Shown: piece by piece, positions 1-10,012 of the stretch
How the letters are laid out: every line of letters begins with the position of its first letter
Position numbering within the stretch: the stretch's first letter is position 1
NCBI GenBank assembly: GCA_944326035.1
Contig: CALVCS010000007.1
Location: 62,001-126,000, forward strand
Direction: 5' to 3'
DNA: 64,000 nt
From: an uncultured Alistipes sp.
GTDB taxonomy: Bacteria > Bacteroidota > Bacteroidia > Bacteroidales > Rikenellaceae
Translations under genes and position numbers: made by a program
Notes under the pieces: generated by a model
The model's input: the letters and a program-made list of their open reading frames with translations, nothing else
Told to the model about the DNA's origin: nothing
Database searches by the model: none

Positions 1-162
1 GTCGAGTTTTCCGTTATCAGAACCTCAATTAAGCACTTAACCTAAGATAAAACTATAAAAAAAAGCGCATTTCTCCTTCCGATCTTTCAAAAAAGCCCTC
101 CGTAGCGTAGACTTTCGGCCATATAGAACATTTCCAGAGGCAGTCTGTCTGCCCCGCAACGG

Positions 163-987
163 TCATGGTTTGACAAAACGCATCGACACCCAACCGTCGC
201 GTCGACGATCCTCGACCCGTTCCAATCCCAACGACGTCGCCCGAGCGGCTATGGACGGTATATCCTGTTCCAGAATTCCACTGACCAGCAAAACGCCCTG
301 GGGATTCAGACTCTGAACGTAGGCTTCCATGTCTCGCAACAAAATATTGCGATTGATATTGGCCAAAATGAAATCATAATGCTTTCCCTCCAGCAGGGAA
401 GCATCGCCTAAATAAGGGGTAATTTGAGCGGAGACCCCATTTGCCGCGATATTTTCGCGACAATTTTCGTAGGCCCAGGAGTCGATATCGATCGCATCGA
501 CATGGGAGGCGCCACGTTTGACCGCCAGAATCGCCAACACTCCGGTACCGGAGCCCATATCCAATCCATTACCCGATACCGGCATATCCAACAACTGACT
601 CACCATCAGACAGGTCGTGGCATGATGGCCGGTTCCGAAGGACATTTTGGGCATAATTTCGATTTCATATTCAAATCCCGGCTGCGATTCGTGAAACGGT
701 GCCCGAATCAAACAGCGTCCATCCACGATAATCGGTTCGAAATGGGACTCCCAAACGGCATTCCAGTTCGTATCCGGCATCGTTTCGACCGAAAACGGTT
801 GTCCGATCTCCTGCAGAAAACGTTCGATCTCCGCCTTCTCCTCCACATAAGCCCGAACCGGCATATAGGCTTTGAGGCAGCCCTCTTCCTCCCGAAACGA
901 ATCGAACGACCAATCACTCAACTGGGCCGTCAAGATTTCGGCCGGTTCGCCCGCCTGAACCGGCAGCGACATTTCGATATATTGCAT
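163..987 (-). CDS. prmA: Ribosomal protein L11 methyltransferase
   Basis: A class I SAM-dependent methyltransferase of 274 residues that methylates ribosomal protein uL11 in the cytoplasm. The C-terminal half carries the family hallmarks: SFGTGHHATT near residues 116-125, the SAM-binding glycine loop DMGSGTGVLAI near 143-153, and the catalytic-region motif LANINRN near 208. The length is normal for PrmA. The ATG start at 987 is preceded by a good TAnnTTTG box and no Shine-Dalgarno. It is divergent from xerD across a 43-base gap. No hairpin is visible downstream towards position 1. Confidence 0.95.
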   Translation of the reverse strand: MQYIEMSLPVQAGEPAEILTAQLSDWSFDSFREEEGCLKAYMPVRAYVEEKAEIERFLQEIGQPFSVETMPDTNWNAVWESHFEPIIVDGRCLIRAPFHESQPGFEYEIEIMPKMSFGTGHHATTCLMVSQLLDMPVSGNGLDMGSGTGVLAILAVKRGASHVDAIDIDSWAYENCRENIAANGVSAQITPYLGDASLLEGKHYDFILANINRNILLRDMEAYVQSLNPQGVLLVSGILEQDIPSIAARATSLGLERVEDRRRDGWVSMRFVKP

Positions 988-1009
988 GTATAACCAATTT
1001 TAGTTCAAA

Positions 1010-1017
1010 CAAAATTA
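1010..1017 (-). promoter_or_regulatory. Bacteroidota -7 box for prmA
   Basis: Reads TAATTTTG on the minus strand, an exact match to TAnnTTTG, about 23 bases before the prmA ATG. It lies back to back with a similar box for xerD. Confidence 0.6.
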
Positions 1018-1018
1018 G

Positions 1019-1026
1019 TAATTTTG
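1019..1026 (+). promoter_or_regulatory. Bacteroidota -7 box just before xerD
   Basis: Reads TAATTTTG, an exact TAnnTTTG match, ending 4 bases before the xerD ATG at 1031. If used, transcription would begin at or next to the start codon and give a leaderless message. No convincing -33 element is seen. Confidence 0.4.
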
Positions 1027-1030
1027 GCGT

Positions 1031-1933
1031 ATGAGTTGGGACAGCGAGTTAAAAAATTACCTCTATTACATTAAACTGGAGAAGAAACTCTCCGACAACA
1101 CGGTCGAAGCGTACCTGCGCGATTTGCGCCAGATGGCCGAATATCTCCTCCAGGAGTTTTCGATCCGCAAGCCGGAGAAAGTGTCTCCCGAGCACATCGA
1201 AGCTTTTCTGGCGCATCTATATGATCAAGGAGCCGAAAAAAGCACCCAGGCCCGGGTATTGAGCGGCATCAAGAGCTTTTTCAACTATCTGTTAATCAAC
1301 GACCGGATCGAAACGCTGCCGACCGAGTTCATCGACGCTCCGAAAATCGGCCGCAAATTGCCCGACGTGCTCAGCGTCGAAGAGATCGGAAAATTACTGG
1401 ACGCCATCGACCTGAGCCAACGCTTCGGGCACCGCAACAAGGCCATGATCGAAACCCTGTACAGCTGTGGATTGCGTGTGAGCGAACTGATCACGTTACG
1501 CATCAGCGATCTGTTCTTTCAGGATGGGTTTATTCGGGTGATCGGCAAAGGCGACAAACAGAGACTGGTTCCGATCAGTGATTCAGCCATTCGCCTGATC
1601 CAGCTCTATCTGGATCAACGAAACCACCTCCCGGTCAACGAAAAATACGCCGACACGCTATTTCTGAACAATCAAGGGAAGGGTCTAACCCGTGTCATGG
1701 TTTTTCATATCGTTCGCGAGTTGGCCGCCAAAGCGGGTATCGACAAAAAGATTAGTCCTCACACCTTTCGCCACTCCTTTGCCACCCATCTATTAGAGGG
1801 GGGAGCCAGCATTCGCCAGGTGCAAGAGATGTTGGGTCATGAATCAATTCTGACCACCGAGATCTACACCCACCTGGACCGTGAGACCCTTCGCGAAAAT
1901 CTCGAGCAACACCATCCGCTCGCCGAAGAATAA
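1031..1933 (+). CDS. xerD: Tyrosine recombinase XerD-like
   Basis: A 300-residue tyrosine recombinase expected to resolve chromosome dimers at dif. It has the N-terminal SAM-like core-binding domain (about 1-90) and the catalytic domain with the full set of residues: R149, K173, H244, R247, H270 and nucleophile Y279. Size and motifs fit XerC/XerD rather than a phage or ICE integrase, and no mobile genes lie nearby. The XerD rather than XerC label rests on overall resemblance only. The start at 1031 is almost immediately downstream of a -7 box. Confidence 0.9.
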   Translation: MSWDSELKNYLYYIKLEKKLSDNTVEAYLRDLRQMAEYLLQEFSIRKPEKVSPEHIEAFLAHLYDQGAEKSTQARVLSGIKSFFNYLLINDRIETLPTEFIDAPKIGRKLPDVLSVEEIGKLLDAIDLSQRFGHRNKAMIETLYSCGLRVSELITLRISDLFFQDGFIRVIGKGDKQRLVPISDSAIRLIQLYLDQRNHLPVNEKYADTLFLNNQGKGLTRVMVFHIVRELAAKAGIDKKISPHTFRHSFATHLLEGGASIRQVQEMLGHESILTTEIYTHLDRETLRENLEQHHPLAEE

Positions 1934-2004
1934 CCGCAGGATCGCATCTTGGGACCCCCGCCCCCTACCCTCCGACTGAAGCGCCCCCCGTGCAGCACCT
2001 TCAT

Positions 2005-2043
2005 AACACAAAGGCCCGGTCCTGAGGACCGAGCCTTTGTGTT
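2005..2043. terminator. Bidirectional hairpin between xerD and the CoA-transferase
   Basis: An 11-base outer arm (2005-2015 with 2033-2043) encloses a 6-base inner arm (2017-2022 with 2026-2031). It sits between two convergent genes. There is no strong T-run. Confidence 0.7.
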
Positions 2044-2060
2044 ATCGGATCAAGTGTAGT

Positions 2061-3380
2061 TTATTTGACCGGAGTCGTTGCCTTAATGTAGTGGTGGTGT
2101 TCCCCGTAACGTTCGAAAGCGGCCCGATCGAGCTCTTCCTGATGGTCGGGGTGGGCAATACTGATGATCAAACGTGCCCGTTCCTGGAAGGTCTTGCCAT
2201 AGAGGTCAACGGCCCCATATTCGGTTACCAGCCAGTGAATGTGAGCACGGGTCGTAACCACCCCTGCCCCCAAGGTCAATACCGGAGCGATTTTGCTGAT
2301 TCCCTTATTGGTAACAGACGGCATGGCCAGGATGGCCTTCCCGCCCTTGGAGCACGAAGCCCCATAAACGAAGTCGACCTGACCGCCAAAGCCCGAATAG
2401 AATTTGGTACCCAGCGAGTCAGCACATACCTGACCGGTCAGATCCACCTGCAAGGCCGAGTTGATTGCCGTTACTTTCGGGTTTTTGGCGATGATATAGG
2501 GATCGTTGGTATAACCGACATCCATCATGGCTACCCCCGGGTTGTTATCGATGAAGTCATACACCTTCTGGGAACCCATCAGGAAGGTCGACACCATTTT
2601 CCCCTTATCGATGGCTTTGTTGCGTCCGTTGATCACCCCTTTTTCGACCAGCGGCAACACCCCGTCGGCAAACATTTCGGTGTGAATCCCCAAGTTTTTG
2701 TGATCGCCCAACTGAGCCAACACGGCATTCGGAATCGCACCGATCCCCATCTGCAGGCAGGCCCCGTCTTCGATCAAGGCGGCACAGTTTTTCCCGATCT
2801 TCGTTTCGATTTCCGAAGGAACGCTGAAGTGGGCTTCCTGCAGCGGGCAATCTTCCTGGACAAAGATGTCGATGTCATCCAACGGAATAAAGGCATCCCC
2901 GAACGAACGAGGCACATATTTATTGATTACCGCGATAACGTAATCGGCACATTCGACGGCCGCCAAGGTAGCGTCCACCGAAGTCCCCAACGAAACATAA
3001 CCGTGCTGATCCGGCAGCGACACCTGGATCATGGCTACGTTACAAGGTAGCACCCCGCTCCGGTAGAGGCGTTGCGTTTCGCTCAAAAAGACCGGAATAT
3101 AGTCGGCGTATCCGGACTGAGTCACCTTGCGGACATTCCCCCCCACGAAGAAAGAATCCAACTGGAAAATGCCTTCAAATTCGGGATCGGCATAAGGAGC
3201 CGGTCCTTCGGTGTGCAGATGGTGGATGTGGACGTCTTTGAGTTCTTTGTTCCGTCCCCGATCGCACATGGCTTTAATCAAACACTGGGGAGCACTGGCC
3301 ACACTGCTCAAGTGGACATGATCGCCCGACTTGATGACTTTGACCGCCTCGGCGGGCGATACGAATTTGATTTGTTTCAT
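2061..3380 (-). CDS. Family I acetate/4-hydroxybutyrate-type CoA-transferase
   Basis: A 439-residue protein of the acetyl-CoA hydrolase/4-hydroxybutyrate CoA-transferase family, which moves CoA between acyl-CoA and a free acid such as acetate. The expected catalytic glutamate is E235 in GIHTEMFADG. The glycine loop MGIGAIPNAV (211-220) precedes it, and GFGGQVDFVYGA follows in the C-terminal domain, a motif shared by butyryl- and 4-hydroxybutyrate CoA-transferases. No signal peptide. It has its own promoter and a shared hairpin downstream, so it appears monocistronic. Exact acyl specificity cannot be read from the sequence. Confidence 0.88.
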   Translation of the reverse strand: MKQIKFVSPAEAVKVIKSGDHVHLSSVASAPQCLIKAMCDRGRNKELKDVHIHHLHTEGPAPYADPEFEGIFQLDSFFVGGNVRKVTQSGYADYIPVFLSETQRLYRSGVLPCNVAMIQVSLPDQHGYVSLGTSVDATLAAVECADYVIAVINKYVPRSFGDAFIPLDDIDIFVQEDCPLQEAHFSVPSEIETKIGKNCAALIEDGACLQMGIGAIPNAVLAQLGDHKNLGIHTEMFADGVLPLVEKGVINGRNKAIDKGKMVSTFLMGSQKVYDFIDNNPGVAMMDVGYTNDPYIIAKNPKVTAINSALQVDLTGQVCADSLGTKFYSGFGGQVDFVYGASCSKGGKAILAMPSVTNKGISKIAPVLTLGAGVVTTRAHIHWLVTEYGAVDLYGKTFQERARLIISIAHPDHQEELDRAAFERYGEHHHYIKATTPVK

Positions 3381-3423
3381 GGTTTAGTATCTGATTTTAT
3401 AAAAGATCCGTCGCTGGAAAACG

Positions 3424-3431
3424 CAAATTTA
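3424..3431 (-). promoter_or_regulatory. -7 box for the CoA-transferase
   Basis: TAAATTTG on the minus strand, an exact TAnnTTTG match 43 bases before the ATG at 3380. A -33 element at the usual spacing is not clear. Confidence 0.55.
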
Positions 3432-3510
3432 ATCATTTTTCCGGCAGAAATAAGGTCAAACCGGAAATATTCTCTTATTTTGCGCCATTGACCTTTCATT
3501 GTATCCAGAT

Positions 3511-5080
3511 ATGACCGCCCTGACCGACTCCGCTATCTCGCGTTTCTTCCGACGATTAACGCTTTCCCAGATCTTTTGGGCCGGCTGTGTGCTGACCCTG
3601 CTGTATGCCGCCTTCAGTCGGGGTGCCTACCACTCGGACGAACATTACCAGATTCTGGAATATGCCCACATGAAACTGTTCGGAACCCCCACTCCCGATC
3701 AACTCCCGTGGGAATATGGGCTGATGATGTGTCCGGGCCTGCAACCGCTGATCGCCTATGGTCTGGGGTGGCTTTTAGTGCAGCTACATCTCTACTCCCC
3801 CGTTCTGTTAGTCTTTCTGTTGCAACTGCTGAGCGGCGCATTATCCATCGGAACGACCCTGTTCTTCTTCCGAACCATTCGCAACGAACTCGGAGGCGAA
3901 AATGGAGAGAAAGGATTTCTGATCCTAAGTTTTTTTTCTCTGGTTCATGGCGTTTCTGCATGTCCACTTCAACGCCGAAATGCTCTCCGGTAATCTGCTT
4001 CTGCTGCTCATTACCTTATATCTAAAATTCCGGGAACGGCACCCAAGTCACCCCTTTCAATGGGGCATCCTTCTCGGAGCCGTAGCCGGACTGCTATTCA
4101 TTACCCGTTTTCAAATGGGTTTTGCGCTGCTGGGTTTCGGCATCTGGCTGTTGGTATATGATCGTCGATGGAACCTCATCGCCGGAATGGTACCCGGGTT
4201 TGCAGTCATATTACTTTTAGGGGCACTTTGCGACCGCTGGTTATATGGGCAATGGTGCCTAACTCCGATCAACTACCTTCGTGAAAACATTGTGGACGGC
4301 CACATGAATGTTTTTGGAGCCGAGCCCTGGTACTTTTACCTGGAAGCCATGCTCGGCCAGGGAGGCGCCCTGTTCGGGCTATGTGTACTGATCGCCACCC
4401 TCTATTTCTTCATTACTCGGCCCCGTCACCTGATCACCTGGACGTTGATTCCTTTCCTGGTCGTCCATCTGCTGGTCTCGCATAAAGAGTTGCGGTTTCT
4501 TTTCCCGGCCCTCTTTTTCGCCCCCTACCTGCTGATGGTGTGGTTTCGGAATCTGCCGAAGACGGTATGGCAGAAAAAGGGTATTCGTGTCCTCGGCTAT
4601 CTATTGGGCATTGTCAATGGGCTTTTAATCATCTATGCCCTCTGTTTTCCGGATCCGAACATGCGTTTCTACGACGACATGAGAGCCTATTGCCGCGACA
4701 AAACACAGGTTCGGCTATTCAGTCTGAAAAACGAACGGACCTATTACCAAATTCCGGAAAACGTCATTGGTCCCCGGGAGGTGGTCTCGGCATTCTATAC
4801 CCCTCGGAATCTGCAACGAACCTCTTTCGACAATCTCGCACAATTGGAAGAAGCCGCCCGGAAAGCACGCGAGAAAGGAGAAGATAATCTACTTATTCTC
4901 AGCGAAAACCCCCACCTAATCGACACTCTTTCTTTACCTATGGAGAAGATTCCCTGGAGTCCATTTCCCCGTTGGGTAACCCGCTATCTGAACTTCAATA
5001 ACTGGACCTCGCGCAGCATCGAACGAGCCAACCTCTACCGCGTTCTTTCTCAAGAAGAGGCTCCTCGTCCGACTCCTTAA
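3511..5080 (+). pseudogene. GT22-like membrane mannosyltransferase, frameshifted in a T8 tract
   Basis: Two overlapping reading frames together make one polytopic membrane glycosyltransferase resembling the GPI/ALG mannosyltransferase family (GT22, GT-C fold). The first part has an N-terminal membrane segment followed by HSDEHYQILEYAH (D43, E44), the expected catalytic loop with the Asp-Glu pair, and LPWEYGLMM. The second, from about 3938, supplies further hydrophobic segments and a soluble C-terminus. The frame changes at a run of eight T (3930-3937). With seven T the frames join as ..SFFLWFMAFLHVHFNAEM.. and give about 522 residues, normal for the family. ATG 3511 is preferred over TTG 3499. 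It may be a pseudogene, a slippage-controlled gene or an assembly error. Confidence 0.7.
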
Positions 5081-5209
5081 AAACAAAGCTCTCCATATTT
5101 CACACATTTGATTCTAACGACTTAAAATGTACAGAATTTATTAGAGAGACTTCCTTTTGTTATAAATTTCAATTATCTTGGGTGAAGTAAAACCGAATTC
5201 ACTTTCCTT

Positions 5210-7057
5210 ATGACACTTACCCCAAGAACCGAGCTCGACGACGTGGTCATCCGTTTTTCGGGCGATTCGGGGGACGGCATGCAAATGACCGGCACCCTAT
5301 TCAGCGACAGTTCGGCCCTGCAGGGCAATGACATCGCCACCTTTCCGGACTATCCGGCCGAAATCCGGGCTCCCCAAGGGACCGTCGCCGGCGTCTCCGG
5401 ATTTCAGGTCCATTTCGCCGACCATGCGATCAACACACCGGGCGATCTGTGTGACGTTTTGGTCGCCATGAATCCGGCCGCTCTGAAAGCCAACGCCCGT
5501 TGGCTGAAAAGCCATGCCGCCATCATCTGCGACAGCGACTCCTTCCACGAAAAGAATCTGCAACGGGCCGGCTTCAAAACCGACGACCCGATCGCTGAAC
5601 TCGGGCTGAACGATCATCCGATCTTTTTCCCACCCATCTCGTCCATGACACGCGATGCCGTCGCCGATCTGGATCTCGATCTGAAAGCAGCCCTGAAATG
5701 CAAAAATATTTTCGTGCTGGGGCTATGCTACTATCTCTTCGACCGGCACCTTGACCATACGATCGACTTTCTACAGCGCAAATTCGCCAAAAAACCTGTA
5801 ATCGCGCAAGCCAATATCCAAGCGCTCAAAGGTGGCTACAATTACGGAGCGAACACCCATGCGTTTGCCGACACCTACTCCGTCAAAGCCGCTCCGAGTG
5901 AACCCGGCATCTACCGCAGCATCAGCGGCAACCAAGCGATCGCATGGGGTTTTCTGGCGGCCTCCGAAAAGAGCGGTCGACCACTTTTCTGCGGTTCTTA
6001 CCCCATCACACCCGCCACTGCCATTCTGGAAGAGCTGGCCAAACGCAAAGACCTCGGCGCCAAAACACTCCAAGCCGAAGACGAAATCGCCGGCATCTGT
6101 ACAGCCATCGGAGCCTCGTTTGCCGGCCATTTTGCCGTCACGACCACCTCGGGTCCCGGCCTTTCGCTCAAATCCGAAGCGATCGGGCTGGCCGTCATGA
6201 CGGAGTTACCATTGGTCATCGTCGATGTACAACGGGGTGGACCCTCCACCGGTCTCCCCACCAAAACCGAACAAAGCGATCTGGGACAGGCTCTTTGGGG
6301 ACGTAACGGCGAATGTCCGCTGGTGGTGATCGCCGCCAGTACACCGTCGGACTGTTTCCACTACGCCTTCTGGAGCGGTAAAATTGCCATGGAACATATG
6401 ACGCCTGTATTATTCCTGTCGGACGGCTTCATTGCCAACGGTACGGAACCCTGGCGTATTCCCTCGATGAGCGACTACCCGGCCATCCATCCGCCCCTTA
6501 TCCAAGAGGCCCCCGAAGGCGGCTTCATGCCCTATGCCCGCGATGCCGAGCGGTTAGCCCGCAGTTGGGCGCTGCCCGGCACCAAAGGACTGGAACACCG
6601 GATCGGCGGTCTGGAAAAGGATTTTCTGAAAGGATCGGTTTCGTATGATCCCGACAACCATCAGCGCATGGTTCAGATGCGTGCTGCCAAAGTGGCCCGC
6701 GTGCAAGAATACCTGCCGACGCAAACCGTGATCGGAGAGCCGGAAGGGGATTTATTGATTGTCGGTTGGGGCGGTACCTACGGCCATCTGTTGTCGGCGG
6801 TACAATCGCTGCAAGCCGAAGGGGAAAAGATTTCGCTCTGCCATTTCCATTTCATTCACCCTCTGCCCAAAGGAGTTCCCGAAATTTTCCGCCGATTCCG
6901 TCGGATATTGGTTTGTGAACTGAATTCCGGACAAATGGCCGCTTACCTGCGTACCGCCTGCCCCGGGTTCGAGTACCTGCAATACAACAAAGTCCAGGGC
7001 CTGCCCTTCACGGTGAGTGAACTGCAAGCGGCCTTTCGTCAGCAACTAAAAGCCTAA
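5210..7057 (+). CDS. korA: 2-oxoacid:ferredoxin oxidoreductase, fused gamma/alpha subunit
   Basis: A 615-residue subunit of 2-oxoglutarate (or related 2-oxoacid):ferredoxin oxidoreductase, which makes or uses acyl-CoA with ferredoxin as electron partner. The N-terminal gamma domain begins with FSGDSGDGMQMTG and includes FPDYPAEIRAPQGT. The alpha/pyrimidine-binding domain starts near residue 255 with GSYPITPAT, followed by AEDEIAGICTAIGASFAG and QRGGPSTGLPTKTEQSD. The fusion order is normal for Bacteroidota. korB follows after 6 bases, and no separate ferredoxin-like delta subunit is present. Upstream, only an imperfect box TATCTTG (5174-5180) is seen. Confidence 0.93.
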   Translation: MTLTPRTELDDVVIRFSGDSGDGMQMTGTLFSDSSALQGNDIATFPDYPAEIRAPQGTVAGVSGFQVHFADHAINTPGDLCDVLVAMNPAALKANARWLKSHAAIICDSDSFHEKNLQRAGFKTDDPIAELGLNDHPIFFPPISSMTRDAVADLDLDLKAALKCKNIFVLGLCYYLFDRHLDHTIDFLQRKFAKKPVIAQANIQALKGGYNYGANTHAFADTYSVKAAPSEPGIYRSISGNQAIAWGFLAASEKSGRPLFCGSYPITPATAILEELAKRKDLGAKTLQAEDEIAGICTAIGASFAGHFAVTTTSGPGLSLKSEAIGLAVMTELPLVIVDVQRGGPSTGLPTKTEQSDLGQALWGRNGECPLVVIAASTPSDCFHYAFWSGKIAMEHMTPVLFLSDGFIANGTEPWRIPSMSDYPAIHPPLIQEAPEGGFMPYARDAERLARSWALPGTKGLEHRIGGLEKDFLKGSVSYDPDNHQRMVQMRAAKVARVQEYLPTQTVIGEPEGDLLIVGWGGTYGHLLSAVQSLQAEGEKISLCHFHFIHPLPKGVPEIFRRFRRILVCELNSGQMAAYLRTACPGFEYLQYNKVQGLPFTVSELQAAFRQQLKA

Positions 7058-7063
7058 AACGTC

Positions 7064-8101
7064 ATGAATGAATCTTCGCCCTACAAATATCTTCCTGCTG
7101 ATTTTCGCAGTGATCAAGAGGTAAAATGGTGTCCCGGTTGCGGCGACCATGCCATTCTCAACTCCGTACTCAAGGCGCTGCCGGAAGTGGCCGAAGCACT
7201 CCACTATCGACACGAACGCTTCACCTTCGTATCGGGGATCGGCTGTTCGTCCCGTTTCCCCTACTACGTCAACACCTATGGTTTTCATGGCATTCATGGA
7301 CGAGCCACCGCCATCGCCACCGGTGTCAAGGTTGCCAACCCCAAGCTGTCGGTCTGGCAAATTTCGGGAGACGGCGATGCGCTGGCCATTGGGGGAAACC
7401 ACTTCATTCACGCCATCCGACGAAACATTGACATCAACATCCTGTTGTTCAACAACGAGATCTATGGCTTGACCAAAGGTCAGTATTCACCTACCTCCAA
7501 ATTGGGTAAAATCACCAAAACCTCTCCCTACGGGACCATCGAACATCCCTTCAATCCGGGTGAGGTCGTTTTGGGGGCTCGGGGAACCTTTTTTGCCCGA
7601 AGCATCGATGTCGAACTGACCCTGACCCAACAATGTCTGGTGGCAGCGGCCAAACACGATGGAACCTCTGTGGTCGAAATTCTACAAAACTGCATCATCT
7701 TCAACGACAAGACCTTCGGCGACTTTGCACTTTCGAAAGAGTTACGGGCCGAGCGTACCATCACCCTGCGGCACGGCGAGCGGATGATCTTCGGTCGTAA
7801 CCGCGACAAAGGTCTGGTTCAGATCGGCATGAAGCTGATGGTCGTCACCCTCGGAGAAGGAGGGGTAACCGAAGATGACATCCTAATCCACAACGCCCAC
7901 GAGCCCAATCCGGGGATTCACATGATGCTGGCCAATATGAGCTATCCGAACTACCCGGTAGCCCTGGGCGTCATTCGCGATGTCCCCGACCATACCTACG
8001 ACGACAATCTTCGGGATCAGGTCGAAGAGGTTCGGGCCCACGGCGCCTACCACGATGTCGATGCGCTGCTGCACAGCGGAGACACCTGGGAAGTCAAATA
8101 G
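7064..8101 (+). CDS. korB: 2-oxoacid:ferredoxin oxidoreductase, beta (TPP) subunit
   Basis: A 345-residue TPP-binding subunit, partner of KorA. It shows KWCPGCGDHA (C23, C26), C61 in GIGCSS and C210. This four-cysteine pattern matches the [4Fe-4S] site of two-subunit OFOR enzymes. The TPP/Mg motif is GDGDALAIGGNH (102-113), followed by NNEIYGLTKGQ (130-140). It is co-transcribed with korA and ends before a strong palindromic terminator. 2-Oxoglutarate is the likeliest substrate by family resemblance. Pyruvate or branched-chain 2-oxoacids cannot be excluded. Confidence 0.93.
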   Translation: MNESSPYKYLPADFRSDQEVKWCPGCGDHAILNSVLKALPEVAEALHYRHERFTFVSGIGCSSRFPYYVNTYGFHGIHGRATAIATGVKVANPKLSVWQISGDGDALAIGGNHFIHAIRRNIDINILLFNNEIYGLTKGQYSPTSKLGKITKTSPYGTIEHPFNPGEVVLGARGTFFARSIDVELTLTQQCLVAAAKHDGTSVVEILQNCIIFNDKTFGDFALSKELRAERTITLRHGERMIFGRNRDKGLVQIGMKLMVVTLGEGGVTEDDILIHNAHEPNPGIHMMLANMSYPNYPVALGVIRDVPDHTYDDNLRDQVEEVRAHGAYHDVDALLHSGDTWEVK

Positions 8102-8233
8102 ACACCTTTGCGCCAACGCTTCAAGGTTTTCCAAGCAACCCCGACATCCTTGAGCGGGCCTATACCGAATATTTCGCCGCCGTCTCCGGATTCATACCGA
8201 ACCTTCGGCGACACTTTTCCCCTCCTCCCACAA

Positions 8234-8269
8234 AAAAGAGAAGGCTCCACATGTGGAGCCTTCTCTTTT
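8234..8269. terminator. Perfect 36-base palindromic terminator
   Basis: A perfect inverted repeat with A-rich and T-rich ends (AAAAGAGAA to TTCTCTTTT), between convergent korB and fumarase. It can serve both directions. Confidence 0.85.
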
Positions 8270-8303
8270 GGTATTCGTTTCCCGAACTTGTACGGGAGAG
8301 CTT

Positions 8304-9914
8304 TTACTTTTTGAATTCAGCGAAGAAATCGTTCCCTTTGTCATCGACCAACAAGAAGGCCGGGAAGTTTTCCACATAAATCTTGCGGACAGCTTCCATG
8401 CCCAGTTCCGGGAAATCGACGACTTCAACCGATTTGATGCTGTTTTTGGCCAAAATCGCAGCCGGTCCTCCGATCGAACCGAGGTAGAAACCGCCATGCT
8501 TTTTACAAGCATCGGTCACAGCTTGCGACCGGTTTCCTTTGGCGATCATTACCATCGATCCACCAAGGCCCTGGAATTCATCCACATAGGGATCCATACG
8601 CCCGGCCGTCGTCGGCCCGAAGCTCCCCGAAGCCATGCCTTTCGGCGTCTTAGCCGGACCTGCATAATAGATCGGGTGTTTCTTAAAGTATTCGGGCATC
8701 GGTTTCCCTTCATCGATCATCGCTTTAATGCGGGCATGGGCAATATCCCGAGCCACAATCATCGTCCCCTTGACATTGAAACGGGTTTTCACAGGGTATT
8801 TCGACAAGATTTCACGCACTTTGTCCATCCCCTGATCCAAGTCCAGTTCCACCGCCGGTTTCATATTCGGAGGCGTCGAGGGCAGGAATTGAGCCGGGTT
8901 CTTTTCCAGTTCTTCCAGGAAAATCCCCTCTTCCGTAATTTTACCTTTCACATTACGGTCGGCACTGCAGCTCACCCCGATCCCTACCGGGCACGAGGCG
9001 GCATGACGCGGCAGACGAATCACCCGTACGTCATGAACCAGGTATTTACCCCCGAACTGAGCTCCTACGCCGCTCTGTTGACAAATCTTCAGGATCTTTT
9101 CTTCCCATTCCAGATCCCGGAATGCCTGACCGCCTTCGTTACCATGCGTCGGAAGGTGATCCAGATAACCGGCCGAAGCTTTTTTCACCGTCGTCAGACA
9201 GGCCTCGGCAGAGGTACCCCCGATCACAACCGCCAAGTGATACGGCGGACAAGCGGCCGTCCCCAAATCCATGATCTTGGATTTGATAAAAGCGGTCAAG
9301 GTCTTTTCGTTCAACAGCGATTTGGTTTGTTGATAGAGGAAGGTTTTGTTCCCCGAGCCCCCACCTTTGGTGATAAACAGAAAGTGATATTCATTCCCCT
9401 GCGTTGCATACAGGTCGATCTGCGCCGGCAGATTCGTGGCACTGTTCTTTTCATCGAACATCGTAAAGGGAACGACCTGCGAATAACGCAAGTTGCGATC
9501 CCGATACGTTTCATACACTCCTTTCGAGAGGGCTTCCGCATCATTGCTTCCGGTGTAGACATCTTCCCCCTTTTTACCGATCACGATGGCCGTTCCGGTA
9601 TCCTGACAGGTCGGCAACTCTCCTTCGGCGGCCACCGTCTGGTTCAGCAACATGGTATATGCCACAAATTTGTCGTTGTCGGTCGCTTCCGGATCGGAAA
9701 GAATGTGCTGCAACTTCTGCAAATGCGCGCTGCGCAGGTAAAACGATACGTCGGCAAACGCCTCACGAGACAACAATTCCAGACCTTTAGGATCTATCTG
9801 GAGAATCTTGCGACCCCCGCATTCTACGACCTTGACATAATCTTTGGTCAACAGACGATAGCGGGTGGTATCGGCTGAGAGCGGAAATGGCTCCTGATAC
9901 TTAAATTCGCTCAT
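8304..9914 (-). CDS. Class I fumarate hydratase ([4Fe-4S])
   Basis: A 536-residue oxygen-sensitive fumarase that interconverts fumarate and malate. Cysteines at 103 (TCQDTGTA), 222 (GTAACPPYH) and 316 (GVSCSADR) have the same spacing (119 and 94) as the cluster ligands of E. coli FumA. No signal peptide. It has its own promoter at 9948-9955. It probably serves the reductive branch to succinate together with the neighbouring 2-oxoacid oxidoreductase genes, although it is convergent with them and not in the same operon. Confidence 0.94.
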   Translation of the reverse strand: MSEFKYQEPFPLSADTTRYRLLTKDYVKVVECGGRKILQIDPKGLELLSREAFADVSFYLRSAHLQKLQHILSDPEATDNDKFVAYTMLLNQTVAAEGELPTCQDTGTAIVIGKKGEDVYTGSNDAEALSKGVYETYRDRNLRYSQVVPFTMFDEKNSATNLPAQIDLYATQGNEYHFLFITKGGGSGNKTFLYQQTKSLLNEKTLTAFIKSKIMDLGTAACPPYHLAVVIGGTSAEACLTTVKKASAGYLDHLPTHGNEGGQAFRDLEWEEKILKICQQSGVGAQFGGKYLVHDVRVIRLPRHAASCPVGIGVSCSADRNVKGKITEEGIFLEELEKNPAQFLPSTPPNMKPAVELDLDQGMDKVREILSKYPVKTRFNVKGTMIVARDIAHARIKAMIDEGKPMPEYFKKHPIYYAGPAKTPKGMASGSFGPTTAGRMDPYVDEFQGLGGSMVMIAKGNRSQAVTDACKKHGGFYLGSIGGPAAILAKNSIKSVEVVDFPELGMEAVRKIYVENFPAFLLVDDKGNDFFAEFKK

Positions 9915-9947
9915 ATCTTCGATTTGGTAAGGTTGATTTCAGAGATA

Positions 9948-9955
9948 CAAAGGTA
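9948..9955 (-). promoter_or_regulatory. -7 box for fumarase
   Basis: TACCTTTG on the minus strand, 33 bases before the fumarase ATG. It is divergent from the box at 9976-9983. Confidence 0.65.
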
Positions 9956-9975
9956 CATATTTACGTCGTTTTTCC

Positions 9976-9983
9976 TACATTTG
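9976..9983 (+). promoter_or_regulatory. -7 box for the DUF554 gene
   Basis: TACATTTG, an exact TAnnTTTG match, 29 bases before the ATG at 10013. Confidence 0.65.
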
Positions 9984-10012
9984 TCCTCAATAAAATCAAA
10001 CCTCCACACCCT

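Noticed and set aside
1031..1933. Tyrosine recombinase as a mobile-element integrase
   Set aside because: Size, motifs and housekeeping surroundings fit XerD, and there are no attachment repeats or mobilisation genes.
8234..8269. Palindrome as an operator site
   Set aside because: It lies between two convergent stop codons and has A/T-rich ends, so a bidirectional terminator explains it.
8253..9878. Long open frame antisense to fumarase
   Set aside because: The fumarase frame has all three cluster cysteines and a promoter. The antisense frame has no support and starts inside the terminator.
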